Positions 48,423 through 58,674 of a stretch of 64,000 bases of DNA are shown here, in pieces. The stretch is from Trema orientale (taxonomy: Eukaryota; Streptophyta; Magnoliopsida; Rosales; Cannabaceae), in contig JXTC01000173.1 of assembly GCA_002914845.1 (NCBI GenBank), forward strand, positions 306,777 through 370,776, read 5' to 3'. A model generated the notes under the pieces. It was not told the DNA's origin. It saw nothing but the letters and a program-made list of their open reading frames with translations, and did no database searches. Every line of letters begins with the position of its first letter. Position 1 is the first letter of the stretch. Made by a program: the position numbers and the translations under genes.

Positions 48423-49632
48423 TGTTATTTGAGTTTTAAGGATAAAAAGTGTCTTTCTACAAATTCAGACTTTAATTTTGATCATATATATGTATCTGCT
48501 ACAATTTAATAGAAAAACACAAATTAAAGATTTTATTTGATATGAATAAAAATATGTGGGTATTTTTTGGCTAAAACACCAAACATAGTGGATTTTTTCT
48601 TTTTTTTTTTATGATATTATCCCCTATAAATAATATATTTCAAATGAAGAATCACATAACCAATTTTGGAATTTCACTTTTTTCTCTCATGAAAACCTAG
48701 TATTAGCAAAATTACAACCCAAACTTTTCAATTTGGATTTGGGTTTTTAAATTTCCCATGGTTAAGGTAACTAATCGAATTGATTGTGTGAAAATACAAA
48801 TTTAGCCTTCATAAACACTAAAAAATTCAATCGAACAAGTATGAACCTATATAATTGACCAAACTGGATACAATATTCTCTTAAGTTGCCAAATTCATTA
48901 TAAATTATAACATTTTATCTTGTGTTGTCATTGTGTTTTAGCTTTATAATGGTCTATTTGAGATTTCCAATCTTTGTAGTAGCTAGATAAACTTGGAGCT
49001 TTTATATACTATTCTTTACTTCTATTAATTAGAGGAGGATTTGAAAGAAAATCCAAAAAGAAATGTTAGGACCACTTAATTTAAATAGGAGTGTTATTAT
49101 AAAAAAAAAAGGAAAAAAAAAAATCTAAATAGGAGTGTTAGAACCAATCTCTTTCTTGTTTGAAGAATAATGCTAGGACCACTCAATGCAATGAGAAGTG
49201 ATGACACTATTCTGTTGTGTCAATTTTAATAGCTGGATTAGTCCACTAGATATTTTAGTAAAATCTACATGTCAAGCTACCAGAGAGTAGATTTAGTATT
49301 TTCTTAATCCAAATTCAAAGGTTTGGATCATAATTTCCATAAATACTAGATTGTTGTGCAATAAAAGTGAAAAACAAGAGTTAATTTTGTAATTTTCCTT
49401 TTTTCGAATAATTCAATATATTCATCTAATAGTTTTTATATGTTAATCTCCTTTTGATGTTAAAAAGCTCACTTAAATCTATATGATCACCAAGAACGCT
49501 ACAAACTTATCATTTTATAAACTTCCATTGAAAAAAAAAGTTATTTTAGTTGATGAACAACTATAGGTTTATTCATGTTTCGTGCGTAAGACATATATAT
49601 ATTTTTTAACGAAAGAATTATAAACATTATGG
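48423..49632. other. AT-rich intergenic sequence
   Basis: No gene. A palindromic MITE relative may lie at about 49168-49310, with an AATGCTAGGACCACTC left end; its right end is not clear. Confidence 0.5.
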
Positions 49633-49937
49633 GCCCATTTGGTTCGCCTATTTGAATAGGTGTATTTGAATGGAAATTGTGGAATGTGTTATAATTGGAA
49701 TGAGAGACATTTGAATAGAAAAAATAGTGGAATGTGTTGTAATTAGAATGAGAGCATTAGAATGGACCATTCAAAAACACCTCATCCCCTCCATTCTCAT
49801 TCAAGATACAAAAAAACCATTCCAATGGTTAACTTTTTGGATGGACCATTTGAATAGAAAAACTGAATTGCTGAAACAAACACACATTCAAATGGATTTT
49901 CCATTCCATTGGAATAAAATAGTTGAAACAAACGGGA
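49633..49937. mobile_element. PIF/hAT-like MITE rich in GGAATG words
   Basis: Ends GGGCCCATTTGGTTCGCC and, read inward from the right, GTCCCGTTTGTTTCAAC, then CATTCCA/TGGAATG words on both sides. It resembles the TTTGGTT-type ends of plant PIF/Harbinger MITEs. The TSD is not clear. Confidence 0.6.
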
Positions 49938-50059
49938 CATATATATAAAAAAAGAACAGAGAAAGGATATTGCATTTATAAAGCAAATCCATGTAAAAAA
50001 AAGTCATAATAATAATATTTCTAGTTTATATATATATATGGTGCTTCTTGATATTACAA

Positions 50060-50096
50060 TATTTATGGGTAGCTCAAATGAGATAGATTTAGAACT
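50060..50096. repeat. orphan end of the GGAAGTTCTAAAT family
   Basis: GATAGATTTAGAACTTCCC matches the right terminus of the element at 14818-16555; no left partner found. Confidence 0.5.
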
Positions 50097-50810
50097 TCCC
50101 TACAAGAACTGCAAATAATATCCAAAATAGGAGGAAAAAGAAACAAATAGAAAAAAAAACTCTTTGTTTTTTTGGGAAAAAAAACTCTAATCCTAAATGG
50201 AATTTACCTTTTCATCATTCAAAATGCCTAGAAAAATCGTTTCATATAAAAGCTACGGTACACAATATTATATATAAACATGCAAATATATATAGGATTA
50301 AAGAGTTGTTTTCTTTTCTTTTCTTTTTTTAAATTAAAAAAGAGACACTGTAGAATGACAAAGATTGTCGTCATCGTATATATAAAGAAATAAATGAGAT
50401 TTTTTTTGTTTACGAAATTAAGAAGAAAAACATCATGAAACGAAAAAAAAATCGATCCTATGATATGTGTAAATATATATGTATATCTTTATTGATAAGC
50501 ATCTATATATTTTTTTTATTATTTCCTTTGAAAGTTTCCGTAGACTTTGTTAGAAATAGACTCTTCTGCTTCAAGTTCTGGGTTTTGTACTTCAAGATTT
50601 GATTTTTGTAGGACGCATTTATGCTACGGTGATTTTATCATGTGAAGAGTAACTTAATAATATTTTTAATTTTTAATATTTTTTAGCTTGAAAATTAGAC
50701 AATCAAAGTAAAGAAGGTGAATGTACAAATTTGGGTATATTTGGAATATAAGAAACGCATAAAATAAACACATAATTATTTAAAATTACTTTGTGATGAG
50801 AAAAAAAATT

Positions 50811-50851
50811 GAATGTACATAATCGTATGCCGATGAATTTAGAACTTCCCA
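50811..50851. repeat. second orphan end of the GGAAGTTCTAAAT family
   Basis: TTGAATGTACATAATC ... GATGAATTTAGAACTTCCC matches the family terminus for about 40 bp. It may be a solo fragment or half of a larger element. Confidence 0.55.
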
Positions 50852-50952
50852 TAGAATAACATGCCATTGTATGTCATTTCCAACCCGGTCAAAGGAAGGA
50901 AAAAAATAAAAATATTTATTGAAAATTCTCCTCATGTATATGTATATACATA

Positions 50953-51114
50953 TTTTTTTTTTTTTTAAGTAGGGCTTAACTAATGACCACCACTTGCTAC
51001 AAATTAAAGGAAAATAACACATACACACTCTACCAAGGCTTGAATCCCTAACTCCCCCTAACTCACACACACATCCCATAAGCCTTGGAGCAACTTATCT
51101 ATTAGTATTAACAG
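50953..51114 (-). mobile_element. tRNA-derived SINE, copy 3, diverged
   Basis: On the - strand: an A-box relative TAGATAAGTTGCT (51101-51089), the B-box region GGGATTCAAGCCTTGG (near 51050), then TTAATTTGTAGCAAGTGGTG and TTAAGCCCTACTT, ending in an A tail (T run, 50953-50966). It is clearly the same family as 2105 and 18942 but older. No TSD could be recognised. Confidence 0.75.
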
Positions 51115-51626
51115 AAGTATAAATGGGTCTGGGCACTGTGCCGTCCACTGTCCATCCTCCTTGCTTAAATTTTTTATTTTATTTGTTTATTTTTTAAGTA
51201 ATTTTAAGTGTTTGATTAATAATTATTTTTTTTTGTTGTAAATGGGTCCCATTACCTACTTTTATGATATTTGTGTAAAATTGCTTGGAAACCACAAAAG
51301 TGGCCCATTTTGCTTCATTAATTTTAGTTAGAAATTAGACTATCAATTCTTTATATATTAGAGAAATGTCATTTTATAAGTTTCTACTTTTTACATAAAG
51401 GAAAATGCTCTTTTTCTTAAAATAAAAATCAAAGTTGCCACCTACTTCTTAAAAAAAAAAATGATTGAAACATACTTTCTATTAATTTTAGCATGCATAT
51501 AATTAATTTTTCCTAAGCAAATGGGTCAAATGCCTTAGGCACGTGCCTTATAAACTAGTATATATACATACTTAGAGTTATTTTCCATTTTGAGCTTGTT
51601 AGACGATATTTTTGTTTGTTTTTAAA

Positions 51627-52212
51627 AATAAACTAGGACAAAATATCTTATTACCCCTGACTTTTGCAAAGAGCAGTTACTTACCCGTTCACATTTGAAA
51701 TTTAGCCAATTGACCCTATTTTTTTACAAATTTAGTATTAGTTTACCCCATTTTTACAAATAAGTGTTTTTTTTTGCTCCAACATTTACAAATCTGGTTT
51801 CAGTTAGCCCTACTGAATGTTTTTGAAAGGTTTTTTCACTAAAAGTAATCCTTGTTTGAACTAAATTCAGTTTTATGTAAATGAGATTATTGAAAAATAT
51901 CCCGTTACTTCAAATTTAACTGCAATTCTTTTTTCCGAATTTCTCTGCAAATTTTAAAATGTAAAGATTTTTTATCTCATTTCTTTACTTTTATTTAATG
52001 GGTCTCAATATTAATTTGAAGGAAAAAATTATATTTTTTTTAATATTATGTGCTAATTGGGACAAAGTGACATAATATTTACAAAAGTAGGGGTAAAATG
52101 ATACCACATTTGTAAAATTTTGGGCAGATAAGCTAAATTTCAAATCTGATTAGGTAAAAGACTACTCTTAGCAAAAGTGAGGAGTCTGTAGGGTATTTTA
52201 TCCAATGAACTA
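51627..52212. mobile_element. Mutator-like MITE with ~80-bp TIRs
   Basis: The element spans 51636-52203 (568 bp). Ends share GGAYAAAATA, CTTTTGC, AAGAG and ATTTGAAATTTAGC in the same order over about 80 bp. The flanks AATAAACTA (51627-51635) and AATGAACTA (52204-52212) match at 8 of 9 bases. The interior has no coding sequence. Confidence 0.8.
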
Positions 52213-52230
52213 AAACGAAGTAGAAGATGG

Positions 52231-52829
52231 ATAGGGGGAAGTGGGGTCTTGGCCCCCTAAATTTTTTGCATTTTGCCAGTCCCTTGATCCTTTGCAAGTT
52301 TTTTTTTTTTTTTTTGTCCTATATACTTGACTCCCTAATTTTGTTTTCACTTGTCCCCTTAACATATATATTTGAATTATAACTAATAAGTTTTGTTCCC
52401 ATTTTATCTCTATTGAGATTTTCGTTTCTAATTTTGTCTCTGCTATCATATATAAATTTTCTATCCTAACTCAAGAACCTTGTATTTTTAACTTTTATTT
52501 TCTATTCAATTTTCAGAATCAAAATTAAGAGTATAAAAAGTGAATTGGGGGAGACTCTCCTTACTCTCAACTAGTGAAGACATAATCATAATATTTTTTT
52601 AGTTTTATATTTTGTTGAAGATTTCATAAAAATGAAATTTTAATTTTGAGAATATGACAATGAAGATAATATATGCTTATAAAAGATAAACATTCATCGA
52701 GAGTAAATATAATACATTTTACTATCTTTTGAAAATATTATTATAAAATAAATAATTTTTTGTATCATTATGACAGTGTTAAAAAAGTTATCTTCAGTTC
52801 CTCTAAAAAAAATTTCTGGCTCCGCCACT
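52231..52829. mobile_element. probable hAT-type element, left end decayed
   Basis: The right end read inward, CAGTGGCGGAGCCAGAAA, is a classic plant hAT terminus. The left end near 52231 (TAGGGGGAAGTGGGGTCTTG then GGCCCCC) only resembles the usual subterminal part. The candidate 8-bp flanks match poorly, so the left boundary is unsure. Confidence 0.45.
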
Positions 52830-53036
52830 GGTAATGGATCTTTTAACAAAGAGGAATATTTTCAAAAAAAAATCACATTTTTATTTTACTTTTGGAAAAA
52901 ACATAAAAAATAAATATGTTGCCAAACAAACCTTTGAGATTGACTTTTATGTTTCCCTGTAAGGAATATATGATTTTTTGTGCAATAATAACCAATTACT
53001 TTGTTTTAGAGAAAATTACAAAAAAGTAATACCCTT

Positions 53037-54085
53037 AAGGTAAGAATGGTTTACCACCAGTGGTGGTGGCAAAACGGTAGAGGTGCCTATTCGGAGGTAC
53101 TGTATCCATGAGATCAAGGGTTTGAGTCCCCATAAATGTAGGTTGAACTCAGTACTAAGGGTGTTTTCACAAATCCACTGCATGATTGACCCATCAATGT
53201 GTAGGTCCATGTCAAGTGGGGAACCTCTATTCTTGATAGTACTAGGGAGATGTCCAGTGGGGCACCTCTATTCCCGATAGTACTAAGGGGATGTCCAGTG
53301 GGGTACTTCTGTTCCTCATAATTGATAGTATTAAGTAGATAGGAATGGGCGGATCGGAGAAGGTTTTTCAATTACTTTTCCCATCCCCGAAAGCCAATCA
53401 CAATACCATACCTGCCCCATTAACTATTCTTTTAGATGCGGGGACAGTGCGGATATTAAGCAATGAATAACGAAGAAAACCGTAGTTACCTATTACCCAT
53501 TGATAATGATAAAAAATTAAAAAAATTAAGATAAAAATACTAAATCATTTTCATAATCAACAAAATATTAAACACAACAATATACTAATAATTTTTAAAC
53601 TCTAAAATTTAAATACATAAATATATATAACTCTCCAAATTTATTATTTTACCAAAGATATAAGAATATAGATAGTGTAAAATTAAATAGATATTTATAT
53701 ATAAATATATCGAGGTGGATACAGTGCAGATTATGCTAATACCATTCCCACAATATACTCGCATATTAACGGTGCGGTTATTCCCGTCTCGGTCATTTTT
53801 TCCGCTTGAGCGGTTTTTCCCCTCTCCATTCTGATCGGATAACCACGGATACCGGTAACCGTGAGTTATATTACCATCCCTGTAGGTAGATGTCCGGTGG
53901 GGCACCTCTGTCACTGGGCACCTCTACTCCTCATGACTGACAGTACCATGTCATGGACCACAATACCCTATCATTCCACCGGTAGTCCTGGTTGAGTCTC
54001 TTATAGGGATAGACTGGGTGGGGAGGATAAGGTAGTTCCCTTTTTCACTTTCAAAAAAAAAAAAAAAAATGAAGGTAAGAATGGT
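53037..54085 (+). mobile_element. SINE-like retroelement with internal tandem repeats, split by a hAT MITE
   Basis: Perfect 14-bp TSDs (AAGGTAAGAATGGT) lie at 53037-53050 and 54072-54085. The head has a pol III-like A box (TGGCAAAACGGTAGAGG, near 53067) and B box (GGGTTTGAGTCCCC, near 53119). The tail is A17 (54053-54069). Between them lie at least four diverged units around GATGTCCAGTGGGGCACCTC (from about 53209; one after the hAT insertion at 53890). Removing the hAT element leaves about 480 bp, long for a plant SINE. Confidence 0.8.
53332..53890. mobile_element. hAT-type MITE nested in the SINE-like element
   Basis: The element spans 53340-53882 (543 bp). The left end is TAGGAATGGGCGGATCGG and the right end read inward is CAGGGATGGTAATATAAC. 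The flanks TAAGTAGA (53332-53339) and TAGGTAGA (53883-53890) match at 7 of 8 bases. The subterminal CGGGTAT/ATACCGG-type sequence is typical of the plant AGGGATGG group. No transposase. Confidence 0.75.
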
Positions 54086-55060
54086 CGTAGGGTTTTAGCA
54101 CTTATTTAGTAAAGTATCTTAACATAAACCAATGCAAGCAAGTTTGTTTCTCTATTTTTTTTGAAGTCTATTTTATTATTTTTTAGTAGAATACGACTTT
54201 TTTTTTTTGATAACTAAAATTGAACTATCGTTGTTAATATGCTTTTCTCGTTAAGATTTTCTATGTCATAAAAATTTGATTTTTCTGATCTTTTATTGCT
54301 GGAATTAGGCGTGCTGGGCGTTATAACATAAGACTTTTATTTAAATTCACTTTCCTAAAACTTAAATATGGACTTTCATTTTCTTACTAATGATGATAAA
54401 AAAATTATAATCTCCTACCACCATTTCTAATATCATCCCTCTACTATTGACCACAAAATCATTTATCTTAAAAAATGCAGTATTATGGAATAACAATAAC
54501 AAGATAAATAAAGAAAGAAATCCATCGACAGTTTCGTACCCTATTTTGATTTTTTAGCACTAGTATAGTAAAAATTTGTTCAATGTTCAAATTTTGAAAC
54601 TTCATTAACTTTCAAATCAAGATGAATTTGGGAAAAAAAAAATGAAAGGAGTAGCTATTAGGCCTAAATACCAACTTCCCCATTTTAACCTTATCATATT
54701 ATTATCAGCTAAAAAGGGCGACTCCATAGAAGTTGAATAGGTAAAATAATAACAGTAATAACAAAGGGAAAAAGTGGTAGTTTTGGTTTGGATAAGCAAA
54801 TAAAAACATGAATTCCTTTGGCTACTACAATTATAATAGAAACAAAAGAATAGAATAAAGGGAAAGTGGTGGCACAAATAGAATAAGAAAAGACAATTAA
54901 AAGAAAAAAGGAAAGAGGAATAGAGAAATGAAAATGAAAATAAAACTAAAAAGAGAGATATAGAGAGAGGGGATAAGAATTAGGAATTTGTTGTGACATG
55001 TGGTATTATTTGGCCTACATTACATTACATTACATACATCTTCATTCAACAATATAATAA
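54086..55060. promoter_or_regulatory. upstream region of the BPC gene
   Basis: AT-rich, no ORF of note. Purine-rich runs at 54830-54980 lead into the CT tract at 55067. This is where distal promoter elements of the BPC gene should lie, but no core promoter motif stands out. Confidence 0.35.
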
Positions 55061-55064
55061 CTCT

Positions 55065-55066
<2 letters not shown>

Positions 55067-55101
<35 letters not shown>
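55067..55101. promoter_or_regulatory. (CT)17 tract upstream of BPC; candidate GAGA-factor site
   Basis: Uninterrupted CT repeat 1.1 kb before the start codon. BBR/BPC proteins are known to bind GA/CT repeats, so self-regulation is possible; this is inference. Confidence 0.55.
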
Positions 55102-55105
<4 letters not shown>

Positions 55106-55169
55106 CTCCGCTTAGATTTTCCTTATTTTAAAGTGACAACTACATGTTTTGATAGATACCCCATTTTTA

Positions 55170-55316
55170 GCACTCTCTCCTTCTCTCTCTTAAGTCTCAT
55201 TTTTAGGGCTTTCTCTCTCCTCTCTCCTCTCTCCTCTCCCTTTCTCTCTTCTCTCTCTTTCTCATAGGTTTCTCTCTCCTCTCTCCTCTCTCTTTCTTTC
55301 TCTCTCCTCTCTCTCA

Positions 55317-55368
<52 letters not shown>

Positions 55369-55482
55369 GAAGGGCAAAACCCTAAAGAGCCGTTTACACC
55401 CACCCAAGTAAGTTTTCTCTCTCCTTTCTCTCTCTTTCTCTCTCTATATCTATCTATCTTCTCTTTCTCTCTCTCTCTTTCT
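55170..55482. promoter_or_regulatory. CT-rich leader including a (TC)23 tract
   Basis: Nearly all pyrimidine on the + strand, with (TC)23 at 55321-55366 and TCTCTC blocks on both sides of the putative splice donor at 55408. It is probably part of the transcribed leader. Frames through it on the - strand give only Arg/Glu repeats. Confidence 0.6.
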
Positions 55483-56175
55483 AAAATTTGAATATATGGG
55501 TCCTTGTACTGTTATACCTGTCATTTGCATTTCCGTATTTATATTTGTAAGCTCGGATTGAAATGGAAATCTGTTTTGTTTATTTTTCTTCATTTTATTC
55601 ATTTTTGTAAGCTCAGATCTGAGATTTGGGATTCTCAGATCGAATCTCGGATTTCAAAACCCTAATTTGTTCAATTACTTGTCTCTGGAAATGTAGATCT
55701 GGGCTTCGTTTTCCTGTTTGGGTTGCAATTTATTGGTCAGAAAATGTGGGAAAATGTGTACGGACGCAGATCCTGGAATTTCCCCTTTGTGTTGTTTTTG
55801 GAAATGGTTGAGTTTCCAGTTCAGGGTCCCGAATACCCAAAGCTTAGATTTTCTATCTGGGTTTGATTTCATTTTTGGGATGTTTGTTACCTTTGTAATT
55901 TTTTTATTCATTTTTTCCGAAAATAAGATTTACAATTGAAAAAATTCCATTTTTGCTTCGTTTTCTCCGGAGCCAAACTAGATCCGTTTGATTGGTCTTT
56001 TTTTGTGGACTCTATATGGTTCCGCCTATGATTAGCTTCTTTGTCTCTTACTATCCATTTTTTTGTTTCCCGGAATGTCAGGTTGTTCAATGTGCCTTTT
56101 TCATTTTCATGATTCGGATGATTTTAGTAATTAGTCAATTTAAAACGTGACAAATTTTGTATGCTGGATTTCTAG
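55408..56175 (+). other. putative 5'-UTR intron of the BPC gene
   Basis: The donor GTAAGT lies at 55408-55413. The acceptor TTTCTAG ends at 56175, just five bases before the ATG. The 768-bp interval is T-rich and non-coding. An intron in the leader is common among plant class I BPC genes. Confidence 0.65.
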
Positions 56176-56180
56176 CTCTA

Positions 56181-57020
56181 ATGGATGATGATGCATTGAA
56201 CATGCGCAATTGGGGTTACTATGAACCGTCTTTCAAAGGCCATCTTGGCCTGCAGCTCATGTCAAGCATGGCAGAGCGTGATACCAAAGCCTTTCTGCCT
56301 GGACGTGATCCTACCACTGTCATGGTTAGCGCCAACGGTACCTTTCACCCCAGGGATTGTGTTGTATCTGATGCCCCGGTCCCGATGAATTATGTAAGGG
56401 ATGGTTGGGTTAATCAGAGAGATAAGTTTCTGAACATGTTGCCTGCAACTCCCAACTATGCTGTTCTTCCCGAGACGTCGGGAGCACATTCATTGCAGAT
56501 GTTGCAGCCACCTGATACGCAAAGGGATGAGAGGGTGGGTAGAGTTGAAGAGCCTGTTGTTAATAAGGAAAGTGGCCCGTCGAAGAAAAGACAGGGTGGG
56601 GGCGCCCCAAAAGCCCCCAAAGTGAAGAAGCCCAGAAAACCAAAAGAAAATAATAACTCTGCGGTTCCCCGTTTGAAGCCTGCAAAGAAAAGTATGGATG
56701 TTGTCATCAATGGGATTGATATGGACATTTCTGGAATCCCAATTCCAGTTTGCTCCTGCACTGGAACCCCACAGCAATGTTATCGATGGGGCTGTGGCGG
56801 TTGGCAATCTGCTTGTTGCACAACAAATGTGTCCGTGTATCCTTTGCCAATGAGCACTAAACGACGTGGTGCGAGGATAGCAGGAAGAAAAATGAGCCAA
56901 GGTGCTTTTAAGAAGGTGTTGGAGAAACTTGCAGCTGAAGGTTATAATTTCGCCAACCCCATTGATCTGAGGACTCATTGGGCAAGGCATGGTACCAATA
57001 AGTTCGTCACTATCAGGTAG
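56181..57020 (+). CDS. BPC: BASIC PENTACYSTEINE (BBR/BPC class I) GAGA-binding transcription factor
   Basis: A complete 279-residue protein, the usual size for class I BPCs. It is a nuclear plant transcription factor that binds GA/CT repeats and helps recruit Polycomb complexes to developmental genes. The N-terminus MDDDALNMRNWGYYEP and HLGLQLMSSM block (residues 1-30) are class I signatures. A Lys/Pro-rich nuclear localisation region covers about 134-171. The DNA-binding C-terminus holds cysteines 191, 193, 200, 205, 212 and 213, then PLPMSTKRRGARIAGRKMSQGAF in two parts (221-243) and ends WARHGTNKFVTIR (267-279). The ATG at 56181 is chosen because it starts the family N-terminus; upstream in-frame sequence is intronic. 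No coding intron. No defects seen. The exact paralogue (BPC1, 2 or 3 type) is not resolved. Confidence 0.96.
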   Translation: MDDDALNMRNWGYYEPSFKGHLGLQLMSSMAERDTKAFLPGRDPTTVMVSANGTFHPRDCVVSDAPVPMNYVRDGWVNQRDKFLNMLPATPNYAVLPETSGAHSLQMLQPPDTQRDERVGRVEEPVVNKESGPSKKRQGGGAPKAPKVKKPRKPKENNNSAVPRLKPAKKSMDVVINGIDMDISGIPIPVCSCTGTPQQCYRWGCGGWQSACCTTNVSVYPLPMSTKRRGARIAGRKMSQGAFKKVLEKLAAEGYNFANPIDLRTHWARHGTNKFVTIR

Positions 57021-58560
57021 ATTTACTTGGTTGCTACTGTTAGTGGGACTCCATTGCCTCTGGTCTGTTTCACCTGTATATATATCTATGGCCTCTTGCA
57101 GAGATCTTTATGATAATTTGTAGTTGTTGAATTCTCAATGTTGACTGATGATACTTGTTCTTGAAATTTGGAATTGTTCTTTCGTTAAATTTTCCTTTCG
57201 GCATATGATAAGGGCTGATTTTTTGGCCACCAGGACTTTATGTGATGAGTTGTCGTTTATTGAATCGATTTTGGATAATATCGATTCTCTTGTTAATTTA
57301 ATGTTGTCAAAATTAGAATTAAATGTTTTCTTTCTGTCTCGTATTTATGTTGCATCATTATTTGTTTCCCCTGCTGCTATTTGAACAACAGAGCTGATTT
57401 TAAGCTCGGTAGCTTTGACTAAGTGTCAGTAGTGACCTAACTTGACAAATCTATAATTGATACTGTTAGATTGAACATTGTTATATTCTTATTGAAGTGA
57501 TTTTGTTTATATTAGCAACTTAAGTTTCTAGCACCTGGTTTCCTTTTTTTACTTGAAGAAAAGTACGGCCCATACCTGCAGTCTTGTCTATCATTGTAAT
57601 GCTAATCATGTCATCAAAATGCTAATCATGGTGTTCTTGGTCTAATATTTTAAATGATGGAGCATCATCAATGTAAGGATTCNAATTTGAGAATTAAAAA
57701 AGGCTAAAAAAATGGAGAGAGAATTTAGGCCAACTTTTAATGTCATGGTACATATTAAGCAACTGGAATGAGTTTTTATTTTTATTTCTATTTCTCGGGG
57801 GGTGGGGGAGGTCTGCAACTTTTAAGTTTTTCAGCCTTGTAGAATCGCTAGAGATTTGGAATGTATCTAGATTCTAACACCTGTAATCAAATACTAGTTT
57901 AGTGCTGTAATCAAATACTAGTTTAGTGGAGCCTAAATTTACGAGTTGATGTGGTGGAAAACTGAGAAGAAATGGTTATTCTAGTGTGAGAGATTTGTTC
58001 CGATAGTTGAATAGGATAATGAGTAGAGATATTTTAATGTGAACTTCTACTTTGTTCTTAGCTATTCCTCTTATCTTCTATTTCTTCGACAGAAAATTTA
58101 ATTGTTGCTCAGAATATAACCTTATTGCAATAGAATTCTTTGCTTAGCAATATAGATTTTACCTCTTTTTTGGTAGAGATGTGATGAGAGATGCTCTCAA
58201 CTTTACCAATTGTTATTATTAGCATGATGTTCATTGTCTGATCTATGATATTCATTTTGAAGGATCATGTAAGGCTATAAAACAGGTCGTTAAATATCTG
58301 AAGACGTGTGTATGTGTAATCTTGCATGTCTGTAAACACTTGTATGCACGTGCGTGTATGTTTCTATCTGTATATCTCTCTTTTTTAGGGTTTCTGCCTC
58401 ACTTTGGTTTCGTCTTCCTAGAGATGCCCTTTCTTCATTACTGAAAGTTTTTTTGCCAGACTTTGGTTATCATCTTTTGTACAGTTTTATCACCTTGTTT
58501 ATTCAAATTAAATGTCAAAACATTCATTATGTTCTAGCTAGGATTTTTAGTTAGCTAATA
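57021..58560 (+). other. 3' region of the BPC gene and downstream sequence
   Basis: No ORF with recognisable content. The 3' UTR must lie in the first few hundred bases; no single polyadenylation signal stands out. A 24-bp direct duplication (TGTAATCAAATACTAGTTTA twice) lies at about 57881-57930. One N is at 57683. Confidence 0.5.
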
Positions 58561-58568
58561 TGATAAGC

Positions 58569-58674
58569 AATTTATTGCTACTTTGTGCTTTGTTGTTTGT
58601 CATAGTCTGTTCTGTAAATTTAATTTATTGCTAGTTTATGCTTTGTTGTTTGTCATAGCCTGTTCTGTAAATTT
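58569..58674. repeat. 53-bp tandem duplication
   Basis: Two direct copies, 58569-58621 and 58622-58674, around TTTGTTGTTTGTCATAG, differing at a few bases. Confidence 0.9.

Noticed and set aside
55123-55407. 94-codon - strand ORF rich in Arg and Glu
   Set aside because: It is a direct translation of the CT microsatellite in the BPC leader and has no domain.
56262-56990. Three - strand ORFs of 75-166 codons
   Set aside because: They lie antisense to the BPC coding sequence and have no independent motif.
57148-57384. 78-codon ORF downstream of BPC
   Set aside because: It lies in the likely 3' UTR or just beyond, has hydrophobic AT-rich composition and no known motif.
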